Of a stretch of DNA of 64,000 bases, positions 23,698-36,143 are shown one piece after another. The DNA comes from Notospermus geniculatus (Eukaryota > Nemertea > Pilidiophora > Heteronemertea > Lineidae), in the NCBI GenBank assembly GCA_002633025.1, contig NMRB01001649.1, forward strand, positions 62,001 through 126,000, read 5' to 3'. Within the stretch, counting starts at the first letter, position 1. Each line of letters opens with the position of its first letter. The position numbers and the translations under genes are program-made. The notes under the pieces were generated by a model that saw nothing but the letters and a program-made list of their open reading frames with translations, did not search any database and had not been told where the DNA came from.

Positions 23698-24957
23698 TGA
23701 CCGAGAAGGTCGCGGGTTCGATTCCCAGTTGAATCATCACTTTGTACTCTCAACTTGTCTGAAAGGATCAACTGATGCACTGAACAGGCTACTCTTAGGG
23801 TTCCCTAGAATGGTTCCTGGAGAACCTGGGCTGATAATGTAAATATATCTAACTACGTTTCCAAGAACCGCCCCGTATATTTCACTCCTGTGGAATACCT
23901 TTCATTTGTAATCAGTAGCCTCTATCTGGATGTTTCCGTTTCAGCGCCGTCAAGACCATGAACGCTGAATGTGCTCTGACCAGTATTGATATCCACCACG
24001 ATGGAGCCACTCTTGCCGTCGGATCAAACCGCGGCAAAGTCTTCATCTACGATCTCCGTCAGAAGGCTCAGCCGATTAGCCAGTTTCAAGCCCACCAATC
24101 AGCAGTCTCCTCAATCAAGTTCCAGAACAAAGTCATCAAGGTACGGTATTCTTTATTTGTGCTTTACAGTGAGTCTTTTAACATTTGGCATCCACAGAGT
24201 GTGTTCAGGCCTTCGGAAATCACTTTCAAACTACCAAGGTTAAAGTCACCATGGTCTCTGCACTCTGTGGAGCATAGTCCAGAAGCGAAGTGATGGGATG
24301 CCTTCCTATTTCGAGATTTTGAAGGACATGTTCATCAGAGCCCGGGGGACCTGAGCTTGTTACCGTGGGCTAAATTAACCAGATTCTCTTCATATTGTGA
24401 CAATAAACGATGCGTCCGTCTCTTCAGAATGACAGCACATCAAGTTCCAAGACCCACCGTGTTAGTGTCACCAAGAAACCATCAATAGTTGGTTTATCAA
24501 ATCAAAACTCAAGTAGTAATGACAACAGTCCTCGGAGTATTATGAATGGTGATATGGACGGGCAGAGTAACACAGGACGGAGTGAGTACTCTTGATTACC
24601 GGCGGGCATACTATACAGGGTGTTCCAGGAGAATTGTGTGAAAATTGGGAATGAAGAGTGGCTGTGGTCATTTTAATGGGCCGCATATTGTTGGGGCTTG
24701 GCAGAGGGCATGAAGGTAAAATTTGCAGGCCTGCCTCTCATTCCAGTTGTTTTTTATTTTCAGGTTTAGCAGACCGAACAAATCTAACTAATCTAGAAGA
24801 TGTGATATCTCCATATAGAGAAAGTAAGTATGGAAAGACTTGAGGCCTCCCCCCCTCCCCGGCTCAATTCATGACAGCTGTTATGGTTCCACTAAACGAG
24901 GTCCCACTCTTGATGGCAAATCTTATCTGATGTTTCTTTCTCTTTTTCTCTTTCCAG

Positions 24958-24998
24958 CCTCCACAAATAAGACAACAGAGAATATTTCATACGGAAAA
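24958..24998 (+). other. Candidate 41-nt NEDD1 exon with a damaged donor, unit B
   Basis: A strong acceptor (polypyrimidine run then CCAG at 24957) precedes an open stretch reading TSTNKTTENISYGK, using one base carried from the exon ending at 24823. Its 41 bases would bring the frame to phase 0, exactly what the exon at 25391 needs. But the base after 24998 is T of TAACTCATAG, not a GT donor, and this is where units A and B rejoin. An indel seems to have removed the donor. I found no equivalent in unit A. Confidence 0.45.
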
Positions 24999-26691
24999 TA
25001 ACTCATAGATTGAATTGTGTTTCCATCATCGTAAGCCAAAAGCCCCTACTTCGTTCTCTTCAAGTTTGTGTGAGCCTCAGCTAAGTCAGGTTCAGTCCAT
25101 GTAAACCTTCAAGCAGCACCCCTTGTGACTTTTAGTGTTGTGTGGTTGAAGTGACATAACTTGTTGCAACAGCTCCATGAAATGTACTCCAGTTTTGTGT
25201 AATTTCACTACTAATCAAGCTGAAAGCATGGAGAGAGTAATGGCCTACCACTGCCATGGCCAGTTTTTGCCTCGTCGGTGACAGAAAAGTTCTAATAATC
25301 GAGGTATACTTGCTACCATTCTGGATTCAAAACTGTCTCAGCCCCATTTCCTCAAAATACATGTACATGTATCTCTAATTCTCTCTGCAGAGACCCTTGA
25401 GCCGCAATACATCACAACAGAATGCAAGTGCACGTAGTTTACCGCACAGCCCACCGTGCCGTGACGAGCAACCTGGGGGGAGTTCTGATTCCACAGAGTC
25501 ACCGAGCCCAAAGTTGAAAACAAAACGTTCAGCTTCTCTTGGAAGCATGAAGAAAGAAATATTTGACAGAGGTAAGTTCTGTCATGATAGGTGGAGATAG
25601 CTGGCCGAGGACACCTCTCTTTAATAGTCTGTGCCACGAACCATTTTATGTTAGATCAACAAACGGAGAGGCGGATGTAGTAATCATAATCCACATATAG
25701 CGGTAATTGGGGATAATCTGGGATTAAGACCGTTATTCCGTGGTCTTTGGGAGGATAAACCTTGGGAGATCATGGTTTCTAGTTTATTCATGCCACTAAT
25801 CTTACAATTACAAATTGCTCTAATTGAACTGCAAGGTCACCTGATGCTGATTTCCTATTGGCTGTTGCCTTCATACAGCTGTATGGAGTATCATAGCTCA
25901 GGGGTCATTTCTAGTTGAGTCATGATGGCGGGCAGTAGTAAAGCATTCAGATTTGATTTGTACGCCATGCTCCGCAGAATACATGAGTCACGTCAACAAG
26001 CTGATCCTTTTTCATCCGCAGTCATAGAACGAGTGAAAAATCCACCAATGGCGCTTCCGGTACGGAAGGTGTCAGAAGATAGTCGGCCGTCATCTTCAAG
26101 GAGTACGTCAAGAGGTGCACAGCTACCGACGCCGCCGACATACCCAATCGAAGAACAAGGTGATGAAGCGGCCAATGGGGATGTCGTCGGGGAAGCATCT
26201 GCTGTCCCGATGTCACCGAATAACAACACGTTTCACGTGGAATTCATCAAGAGTATGATCCAGGATGCTCTGGAGGATTTTCAGGATCAAGTACGACGTG
26301 ACGTCTTTAATCTTCAGGTGGAGATGTTACGTCAGTTCCAGATTCAACAGGTAGGTGGCGTTGCTGTGTGGCTATTGATACTCAGGTGACAGTTGGCGAG
26401 TTGAGCGGAAAATTTTTCAAGAGAGATTGCTTGGTGTTGAAATCCGGACAACATTTCTTCAATTGTTTGTCAAACTAGTGAGGTCCCGTGCCAAACAAAA
26501 GCATCATGTCCCATGTCAAACAGCAGGTGATGAATATCATCTGCACACTGGTGTTGAACAGATTACATGATTTCTGTATATTTCAGGGGTACATGATGGC
26601 CGTGATGCAGCAGAACTCAGTAAACCCAGATTTGTTAGCCGAGGTGGAGAGATTAAGAGAAGAAGTGAAACGACTGAAGAAAAACTTTTGA

Positions 26692-29433
26692 TCGGCCTTC
26701 AGGCCAACCAGGGAGATTGTTACGGTTCTAACTCAATGCTCGGTGCTGGATCACTGAGTCGTGCACATGCTCAGTGATGATATAATGAGATTGCCGATTC
26801 TGATGGTTCTGATTATTCAGGCAGGGGGCGGGCGTTCACTGGTCTGTGACGTATTCCGACTTTTCAAATCAAGACACCAAATCATACCATCGGACCGTGG
26901 GGCATGGTTGCCTTTTGATGAAGCTCCATGGTTCCTTGTCTACACTTACAACTTTATTTTGCTCAGGGAGGACTCGGAGCATTCCTGGCATGATGTACTG
27001 ATTTAGGGTTGAGGGATCAACTGATCTTTGTGTTGCAGCTTACATCAAATGCTTCTTATGGGAAGACCTGACAGCTGCTATGCTGGGTCCCAGGCTTGGC
27101 TTGGGTTGTGCTTGTTGCTGTACATAGAGACTTAATTCCTGTATATAGGAGTCTGACCTCCTATATATGGGCAAAGGGGCTATATGCATTGATTAATCTT
27201 CTTTGGGGAAAGGTTACTTGCTATTGGCTGAGGGCTAATGGCATATCAGGCAAATGTGTTGTGGTATTGGAGCCGATCCCAGTGGCTGACAGTTTGATTC
27301 ACTTCCTAAACAATGCTCAGCATGGACTCCCCTAACCACATTTATGTTTATCCCTGTCTGCTGGTTGTGGAAATGAGTGGTTTGTATATTATCCTGTTAG
27401 AAAGAGGCAGCATACTACAATCGTGAGAAGCAAAGTCTACTTTTGAGAGGAGATGATTTGAGAAATTGAGAATGTGCTATTCCCAGATGGAAGTCCCCAT
27501 GTTCTGTGTTGATTTCAGCTTTGTAGAATCAGCAGATAATATGGACCGTTACATCCTGTTAGTTTCCCTGACTTCATGACAGAATAATCACCCACCATAG
27601 CAGTAGTTAATATCACAACTTTACAGTCACCAAGTTACTGAGTGATATACAGGTAATGCGTTTGTAGATGGACATAACAATCCCACCTAATTCCATAATA
27701 CACAGATGAAGTTTCTTGACCTGCTGGCCGGGTTGACCTTGTAACATGCTGACCCCCTCATCAATTCTGTTGAGGTATCACATTGAAGTCCGTTTGACTT
27801 ACTATTTGTATTGTGTACCTGATCATTTAGTATGAAAATTTGGTGAAATTATCTTTCATGTATTGAAACCTGTTTTGCAGTTAGGCTTCCTGTACTTGTC
27901 TCTGTACATTGCGTAGTTCAAGCACCCATGGTAAATGGTATATATTTCATAGTGCTTCTAGTGCACTGGGAGGTCACATGTCATCAACTTGTCTCTGAAT
28001 GCAGTATCCTAGATGAAGTGTCTGCTTGAGGCTAGTTCAGTTTCAAGAAGAGATGGGATACTGCTCTTATAGACCATTCATATTGGACCACATCATCTGG
28101 TCATCTAGTCACAAAAGCATTTATGTAAAGAACCATCTAAGAATACATGTTAAACTGTAGAATCAAAGCCAGTACAGTGTTCTATGTGCCTTGTGGTAGA
28201 GTTGTGTGGGAATGTGTGGTCCTGTTGCTATGTTTGATATCGTTCAGTACTGGTAGTTCTGTACAGAGTTGAAATGAAATGAGTAATAGTATTTCTAACA
28301 GAGATGTAGGGGATACAACATCTTCCATGATATCAAGTGTAGGCCTACTTATCGTTAACTTAGGTTTCAAACATCATAAGTGGCTATAATAAGCATGCAG
28401 TATTTATGTATTGAGAACAACTCAACTGTAGTTCGTTGTCTTTTCTGACTTTAATAAGTCAGTAATGTGGGATTGTGTACATTTACGTCATTTTGTATAA
28501 TCAACAAGAGTGTTGGACCATGCATGAAATCGGGGCCTACTGTACATGTACATCCTGCATGCGTAATGCACAGGGCCTCGTAAAGTTATGCATGCTCCAG
28601 AGATGGGTGGACATAATGGGTGAAACTTGTTTCTGTTTGGAGATTGTTTTAGTACTGTTTGCAGTGACTGATGTGTTACAAATATGTTCACAGAGAGCCN
28701 GCAGTGACTGATGTATTACAAATATGTTCACAGAGAGCCAGTCGAGTGCTCACTCCTCTGGGGGGGGGGGGGTATTCTTTTCATTGTAATTATTCATTTG
28801 GTTTTCATCGTTTGTATATACAGTGCATAGATCCCAAGGAAACAACAGTATTTCTCTCTGAATCTTCCAAAGCTGATGAGTATGTTGACACTTGTTGTCT
28901 GAAGTTAGGGTGAGGGAGGATGCTTTGATAATGGATCAATGTTGGGTTTTCTTGTGTTAAAACAAGTGCTAGGCCTAGTGACATGATATTTGTTCTGAGA
29001 CTTCAGCCCTAAAAGTGTTGATAACCTCATCAAGTTTTGGATCATTAAGCATTTATAATCATTGTGTACAGATCTGATGTATTTTTCTGTAAATAGACGT
29101 ATTAACTGTTTCCACGGAGACCAACTTGTTTGATATTTACATCATGAACTTGGAAACAATATCGTATATTTTTTGCTTTCAACTATTAAACTGTTGGAAG
29201 GTGGTTAAAAATCTGTTCCTTGACTTCACTCTAATTGGTGATCACAAATGAAGGTGGCTCTGTGTTGGCAGAGATTACATTCTGGAAGATGAAATACTCT
29301 GTAGTGACCTTTGCATCAGCATCAGATTGCTGGCTTCAGGCCTATTCTGCCTCCATAATGACTAGAGAGCTCGTGGACTGACTGGTTCCTATCGTTCCAA
29401 GTGCTTTGGCCAATGAGATCAAAGATCAAAAGG
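26692..29433. other. Convergent 3' regions of NEDD1 and EOGT, unit B
   Basis: No coding exon seen. Collinear with 8371-11849 but without the 780-base transposon. The single N at 28700 is flanked on both sides by nearly the same 38-39 bases (28661-28699 and 28701-28739), an unmerged overlap of two contigs. Confidence 0.6.
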
Positions 29434-32400
29434 TCAAAGTTCATCCTTTGATTTTATGGAAGACCGGCACTTGTCCATCCTAGCTTGAATGAAATCTGGA
29501 TGGTCTTTGACATGATTAGCTGCTATCTTGACTATCCGTAAGAACTCCTCCACATCAAATGCATAATTCATGAACTTTGGATCATCACCAAAGTCTGGGT
29601 GATGTCCCTTGTCATGTGGGGTCACTTTGTCCCTTTTCTGCCAAGTTACGTAGTTTATCCCTCGTAATCTGGCCAGGTCTGCATAGCAGTTGGCGTCTTC
29701 ACAGTTATATCTAGAAACAGGAAGGCAAAAATGAAACCTTGACATTCAGAAGATGGCCGTGTCATTCCACTACTGTGTTAGACAAAATGAGGGAGGTCAG
29801 GTGTTCCAATTTTAAGACAGCTCATCAACATCTGGGTGACACTGATGTCAGTAGGCTGTGGGCATTTTGGCAGGGTTCACAACAGAGATTGTGCATACTC
29901 ACAGTTCTACAACCGTCCCCCAGTCTGGTTGGAAGAGTAGATGAGTTAAGCCTGCTCCGTGGAGGCCAATCAGCACGTCACTGTTCATTGAAGTCTGAAA
30001 TGTGGACTGGGAAATGACTGGGCTGCTCATCTGGAGTGATTCTGAAAGTGACGTTAGCTTACCGGTATAGCATTTGATCATTGAACCTTATCAAGCAGTC
30101 TGTGACATGTTCTGCATGTGTAGGTGGATTGCCCCTGTTCCCCGGTCTGAGTAAAGTTTACATGGAGTTATGTTTCTTGTGGGCCAGGCTCTCACAATTT
30201 AGGGTAAAGTCTGGCAACATCTATCTTTGACCTAATGGAATGCGGAAGCTAGAAATTGATCTTTGGATTTTCCACGGACCTTTAATCACACGCGGCTATT
30301 GAATGACCGGTGGACAACGCGAACAATCGGGGAACGACCACAAGTGATCGACAGGCATGATTATAAACCGCAAAGCTCTGTCACATTACATGACTTCCGC
30401 ATTCCATTAGGTCGAAGATAGATGTTGCCAGACTTTAATACTACTACTAGTATGCGATGTTCCATACCAACCTTTAACTGCTCAGTGAATGGCATGTTGC
30501 TGTCATATACCACAACTTTCACCTCATACTCCTCAACCAGCCTCAAAGCATGAACCAACTCGGCCTGGTTAATGATCTGTCTGTAGGCTGTGTTCCGATC
30601 CAACAGAGTCACACGTACTCTGTTCTTCTGAAAAGAAACCAAGAGGTTGACAGGTCTACCAGGCTTGATGAAGCCAACACGAAAACTCAGACTGCACAAA
30701 AATACCCACCATGGTACCATCCTGTTTGAGATCAAGCCTGTGTAAGATATGTTGTGAGAAGGCCTTGAACAGACCACTGCCCCGACACCCTGGAATCTAA
30801 GAGACATGGTAGATTAATGTTAGCAAAAATAGATAAGCGAGGTTATCTATTTTTGATGTTAGTCTCTGGTTTGTTCCTTTTCATCATTGCAGTAAAGTGT
30901 CAAAGGCACTTCACATTAATGCCAGTCTCCAGAAACCTTTCTGGAGAACTCAACGAGCAGCTCCTTCAGTGCTTCAGCTGATCTTTTCAGACTAGTTGAG
31001 AGTACACAGTGGCGACATTACCAGGAATCCAACCTGAGGTCTCTCCGTCAAGAGTATGACACTCTTACCACTGCGTGCCGCACGATTGAACTATATGACA
31101 CTTATCAGAATTGGCTGATGAACAGGCTGTCAGCTCCACCACTGAACTTACCAGTGGCATGTTACAGAACATCCCCGACCTCATCCTGGGGAGGAGAGAG
31201 AACACAGCCTCTTTTATACACAACTGAAAGAGGAAATAGGGGACATGACTTCAACATTAGGCGTCTACTGTACCATCTGGACAAGGCCTATACCTCACAC
31301 CCTGTTCTTTGGTAGACCAACCACTGCTGAACTTGGTGCCTTTCATAAGATATTTCTCCAAATAGGTATGTTTTATCGAAAATGTTTGAGGAATGGAACA
31401 TAATCCCAAGATTTCCATTCCAAATACTTGCATACCTTTTTGCCCTCATATCTTTTCAATGGAATAATTTGATTGCTAGTGAAGGCTTTCCACATGTCTG
31501 AGAAAAGGTCGATGTATTTGAATGGACTCTGAAACAAAACAAAACAAAACACAACTTAATCCAAAAGTCATTCTCCATTCAACACAAGTACATGTGTCAA
31601 TGAAATGTAACAACATTCCTACTGGACATGTTTCTTTTGTTTAGGTGGTAAAGCATTGGACTATGAAGCGGGTGGTCCGTGGTTCAAATCCCAATGTGTC
31701 TTTCTTTACACATGGATGACTGATTACAAGAAGTTTTATGAAGGAAAGCCTTCGGTGGAGTGTGTAGCTCTGGTAGAATTGTGGCAGAGCTTTGCCATTT
31801 CAAAGGCATGACACTTGAAATTTCATGAACGGATGCAAACTTACAGTGTCCCACACGATTATATTGATGTCCTTCTGAAATATTCCCATCACATGCTGTG
31901 TGGCATAAAGGTTGAGAAAGTCACACATGTGATGATACATATTCACCCCGACGTCTAACTTCATGAAGAAGGTTGGCTTTTCAAGGACGACATCACATAC
32001 ACCAGACACCAGGGGTCTCGTATCAAGGGAGGAAAAGGACTTAAGCTCAGCGAACCAGGACTGTAAGGGACTTTTATGCTGCCCTTCCTCCTTTAACTTA
32101 GCTTTGTCTAATTTACAAAATCCACCGAGGTCAACTTCGTGGAAGAGATTCTCCCTGAATCTGAAAGAAAGGATGACATGAACAAAGCAATACCTCTTTC
32201 ATAGGAGAAGATGCCAACTATAGGCTTCTCAAGGAAAGAGCATGCTAGAGTGTAGAATCTCTTATTCTAAGAAGGATGTCTCTGCACTGTCTCTGTCTCT
32301 ATCTCTGCACTGTCACTGTCTCTGTCTCTGCACTGTCTCTATCTGCACAGTCTGTCTCTGCACTGTCTATCCCTGCTCTGTCTCTGCACTGTCTATCTCT

Positions 32401-33788
32401 GCTCTGTCTCTGCACTGTATCTGTCTCTGCACTGTCTCTGTGAATGGTAGGCCAACCACCTGAAACATCCTTCACCATTTTCCCTAGAATACCCACAAGG
32501 ATGAAATTACCTTGATTTACTCCTGTCTATATGAAGTCTCCTGAGATCAAAATATATGTTTGTAGCCCAACAGGTTCTCATGTACTTGGCACAAACCAAT
32601 GACGAATCACCCTGGAAACAGTAAAGTTAGCTGTGGAGACACTCCTGACTCTTCCTAATTTTAGTCATTAGGCTATCATTCAGTTGCTTGTCCCATGATC
32701 AGCAAGCACGAGGTCCAAGCTAGATTCCTGCTGTCAGCGTAATGCTCTAGATAAGGCTCACCCCACCCAAGTTTGAGTTGAAAACAGACAGAATAAAATT
32801 GAAGGTTTCTACAGGTACCGGTATGCTGTGCACAGCAGCTATGTTTATACATGTATCTCTAAGCAGTCAAACAGGTACAAGGCTATGGGAAATCTTATTT
32901 GCCATGTCAATGGATTTGAGAATTGCGAAGTCCCTCACATCATGTTGGGGTTGACACAACGGTGTCATCTCCTGTAGTCTATCTGCAATATAACTGAAGT
33001 CAGCTTGGTGGTCGAAGACGCGTTGTTGCTGTTCCTTGGTAGCTGCCCTGAAAAGTATGGAACGATTATACATCAGCCAGCCTGAGTCCGTGGACTGGCT
33101 CTGGTGAAATTGGGCTGTCACTGTTTTCAGGGCTGTTCACGAATCATTTAGGCCTGACTTCTACGACCTAGCATGATGGAAACAGACGCTACCTCAACGA
33201 CCATTTCACAATACAATGGTTTCATTCTACACCAAACCTTACCATCTGTGATGACACGCCTCAGGACAACTCGGATACCAAAGACGACTGTTCTTGGTAC
33301 ATCCAGGTTCATAGCCCCAGCAGATGTGATTGTCAACTTCCTGAAATGTTGAATACATTGTACAATCAGATGCAAAAGGAAACACACAACCTCCTGACTC
33401 CTCTAAAATCTTAACTTGAAGGTGGTAGGCCCGACATATACTCGCAGCTGCTTCATGCTACCAAAACCAAAGTTCATTACTGGCATGAGTTATGCTTCAG
33501 GATCAGATCTGTGACCCTGCTCACAGCAAACCTGACTGACCCCCTCCCTCTGCCACAGATATGGCAAAACAGCAATACCTGTGAAGTGCAGTTCTTGACT
33601 TCTGGACAAGACTGTAGGTGTTTCTGCTGTGTAAGGATCCTGAGATGATGGGGAGGTAGATGCAGATGATTCTCCGCAGACGACAGGTTGGACGACAAAA
33701 TCAGTAGAAGAGACACCAACACTTCAAGCTGGAAGAAGATGGTGACATTGTTGATCTCACTGTTGATATAAAAGGGAAGGTTAGACAT
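29434..33788 (-). CDS. EOGT: EOGT, copy 2
   Basis: Same eleven exons and phases as copy 1: 33728-33579, 33340-33243, 33047-32939, 32611-32511, 32160-31845, 31528-31436, 31223-31152, 30796-30710, 30627-30472, 29994-29903 and 29710-29434, ending KDEL. All are open, and the protein differs from copy 1 at scattered positions (for example [12 protein letters not shown] for [18 protein letters not shown] for AELESF). A frame open beyond 33728 to a Met at 33788 differs from copy 1 at about five of nineteen residues, more than the exons do, so it is probably intron and the start exon lies elsewhere. The intron before exon 30627-30472 carries the 229-base element at 30207-30435. Confidence 0.92.
30207..30435. 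mobile_element. 229-bp TA-flanked MITE, unit B only
   Basis: The terminal inverted repeats are 42 bases long with one mismatch (start AAGTCTGGCAACATCTATCT). TA flanks both sides (30205-30206, 30436-30437) and unit A has a single TA in the same context at about 12631. The duplication of TA fits a Tc1/mariner-type transposase acting in trans. Interior has no open frame of interest. Confidence 0.9.
32278..32442. repeat. CT-rich minisatellite in an EOGT intron, unit B
   Basis: Counterpart of 14504-14645, with repeated TCTCTGCACTG-type units in a different arrangement. Confidence 0.8.
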
Positions 33789-36143
33789 CAGACATGAACC
33801 ACGAGAACTCAGTGTGTTATAACGCTGGTTCCGACCATTCTCTAAGTGATGGAGACAAGACCATCACAATATTCTAATACCATCTCTTCATGGTCCATTC
33901 AACATCAACAGTTCATGGTACGGCATTTCATTGTATAAGCATTCCCTACTCTGGTTGCAGCAACGCACTACAACTATTGAGGTCATGATCACAAAAGGAT
34001 GTTAAATTTAGCCAATTAAATCTAAATGATAACATCAGATATACCGTTAACCTGGTGAACTCATTCACAAGTCATGAATTCCTGTTTACAGAACACCTCT
34101 CCATGTGTTCATCATTGACAGGAGGAAAAACCCCTTTACTAAGGACAACTGACTCGAACACCTCTGTATTCAGGACTCAACTTGGGGACAATATCTGAAG
34201 GGACACAAGTTCCACAGCCCTGTCTTAATCAGGACATGCAAATTATGCAAGAGCCTCTAGGTCTATAGGGACGTAAGTCTAACATGGTTTCAATTCCTCT
34301 CCAGCATGGGCAGTTTAAACTAGGCATTGTGTCATGAAAGACTGAGGCATGAAAACAAACCCCACTGATTGATCCAACACTCTCTGCAAGAACCATAGTT
34401 ATTGAGAAAACGTCATACTGATACTTACAGTCATGTCCTCAACCACAAAATATCAACGTCATGTTTCATTCAATACTAAAACTGGGTTCATTCACCACAA
34501 TTCACAAAACGACTGCTAGAGGTCACCACCACATTGAGAATGGTGGACAAAACTAGCCAAGGTCAGAAGATGTTAAACTAGGTCAATATAAACAACTGAG
34601 AGTGCTATTCCTTGATTATTGTACAATTTATTCAGGTACAATACATTTGAACAAATCAAGTTCAGAGACAATGATTTGATATTAACAAGCTTAATAACAG
34701 ACAATAAAATAGTTATCCAATAAAGATAGTAAATTATCATAACATATACCATATACGGGTTAACAAATATAACATGATAATAGCAATGTAGATTTATAAA
34801 ATATACGACTTTGGTGATTATGGTTTATCTCAGGTCAAGAGAGGAGGATCAGTCTTTGTACATTTAAAGGTGAAATACTTGGTGCTGCTCCACTGAGAGT
34901 TTTCTTGCCCAAGTTGGCTCTTAATGGGAAACGCATCCATAGAAAGTAACGGGCAGTCGTTTGTGTCATTGAAATCAACAATGGTGAATTGCCCATAAAG
35001 AACCAAGTCATGGGAGAAAACTCTCACGGAGGAGCGCCAGAAAGTGTGTTTGCAAGTCGTGACCTCAAGTGTCCTACTCTGACTTGAGATAAACCAGAAT
35101 CAACCATTTACATACAAGACATCTGAGGCCACATAAAACATAGCCAATGACAAGCAACGTAAATAATCCAGCCATGTGGAATATGTGGATTTCAATCTCT
35201 CTACTCTCAAACCACCACTGTCTACACAATCATGAAGATATATAGGTCAATTGTGAAAGATCTGGTGACAGTTATCATGGTTATGAAACTATCTTGCCCT
35301 CAGCATAATACATGTTCACATACTACTTAGAAAATTGTTTCGTCTCGCAAAATAATAACATGTACAGCACACTTTATAAATTTGCAAAAACATTTAAATT
35401 GACGGCCACATTAAGACACAGAATACAGTTCCAGGTAATAAAAATTATGCACATTACGTGTACAGTCTTGACAGATATATTGCCCAGAGACCAATTTAGG
35501 CAAAAATACAAGAATTCTGCATTCATTCAACCACAAAATACAGTTTTAATAGCAATTTTATGAGAAATACTTTCAGTTTACATGATATAACTATTTATGG
35601 TAACATCTGACACAGTCTAATGTGATCACCTCAGTGTGACACTGTAAGCAACCCTATAAGTGTAGTTATCTGGCTCACATGCATACAAAGATCAAGACAG
35701 GGCAATAGATATTGTTATGATATAAGACTAACAGCTCATTTTTGAAAATATTACGCTCAAAGGACTACATGCTGTGGTACTAGTGCTGCACATCATGTAA
35801 TACCTTCACATCAATGTAAACACGATGAACGTAACTGAGAACTGAAGAAATTCCGATCTAGCAACATCAGTCTATAAATTGTAGAGATAATGCTATGAGA
35901 ACATTCATTCACAAATGAATTCCGGAACTAATAAAACACAACTGACCTTGGACTTCATCATGACCTTCACCTTCATTATGACCTTCAACTTTCACCTTGA
36001 CCAAGACCTTCGACTTCACCTTCAGTCGACTACCGGTATAACACCGAGTCCAGCTCCCCATACCCTAACCCTATGCACCCTATGTAATCACAGTGTTGCA
36101 CACTCTTTGTGTTATCTTTGACACAGTGAGTCAGATCCCCACG
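33789..36143. other. Region between EOGT 5' end and KLHL12 stop, unit B
   Basis: No coding exon seen. Collinear with 15896-18605 but without the hairpin insertion. AATAAA for KLHL12 is at 34632-34627 on the minus strand. Confidence 0.5.
34894..35026. mobile_element. 133-bp MITE in the KLHL12 3' untranslated region, intact in unit B
   Basis: Inverted ends of about 38 bases (TGAGAGTTTTCTTGCCCAAG against the complement of the right end at 34989-35026). In unit A the same element (about 17085-17485) is split by the hairpin insertion, so the hairpin is younger than this MITE. Confidence 0.65.

Larger units (their letters stand above)
22738..26691 (+). pseudogene. NEDD1: NEDD1, copy 2, lacking its upstream WD exons
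   Basis: Exons are 22738-22878, 23275-23504, 23945-24140, 24428-24581, 24764-24823, 25391-25571, 26022-26350 and 26587-26691, the same lengths and phases as copy 1. Unit B starts in the intron after the exon equivalent to 1433-1549, so this copy has no promoter or first WD repeats in front of it. All visible exons are open and the protein differs from copy 1 by only a few residues (for example QQNASAR for QQHASAR). A further candidate exon of 41 bases at 24958-24998 would restore the reading frame between 24823 and 25391, but its donor is missing here. If the block is two alleles, this is not a separate gene. Confidence 0.85.
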
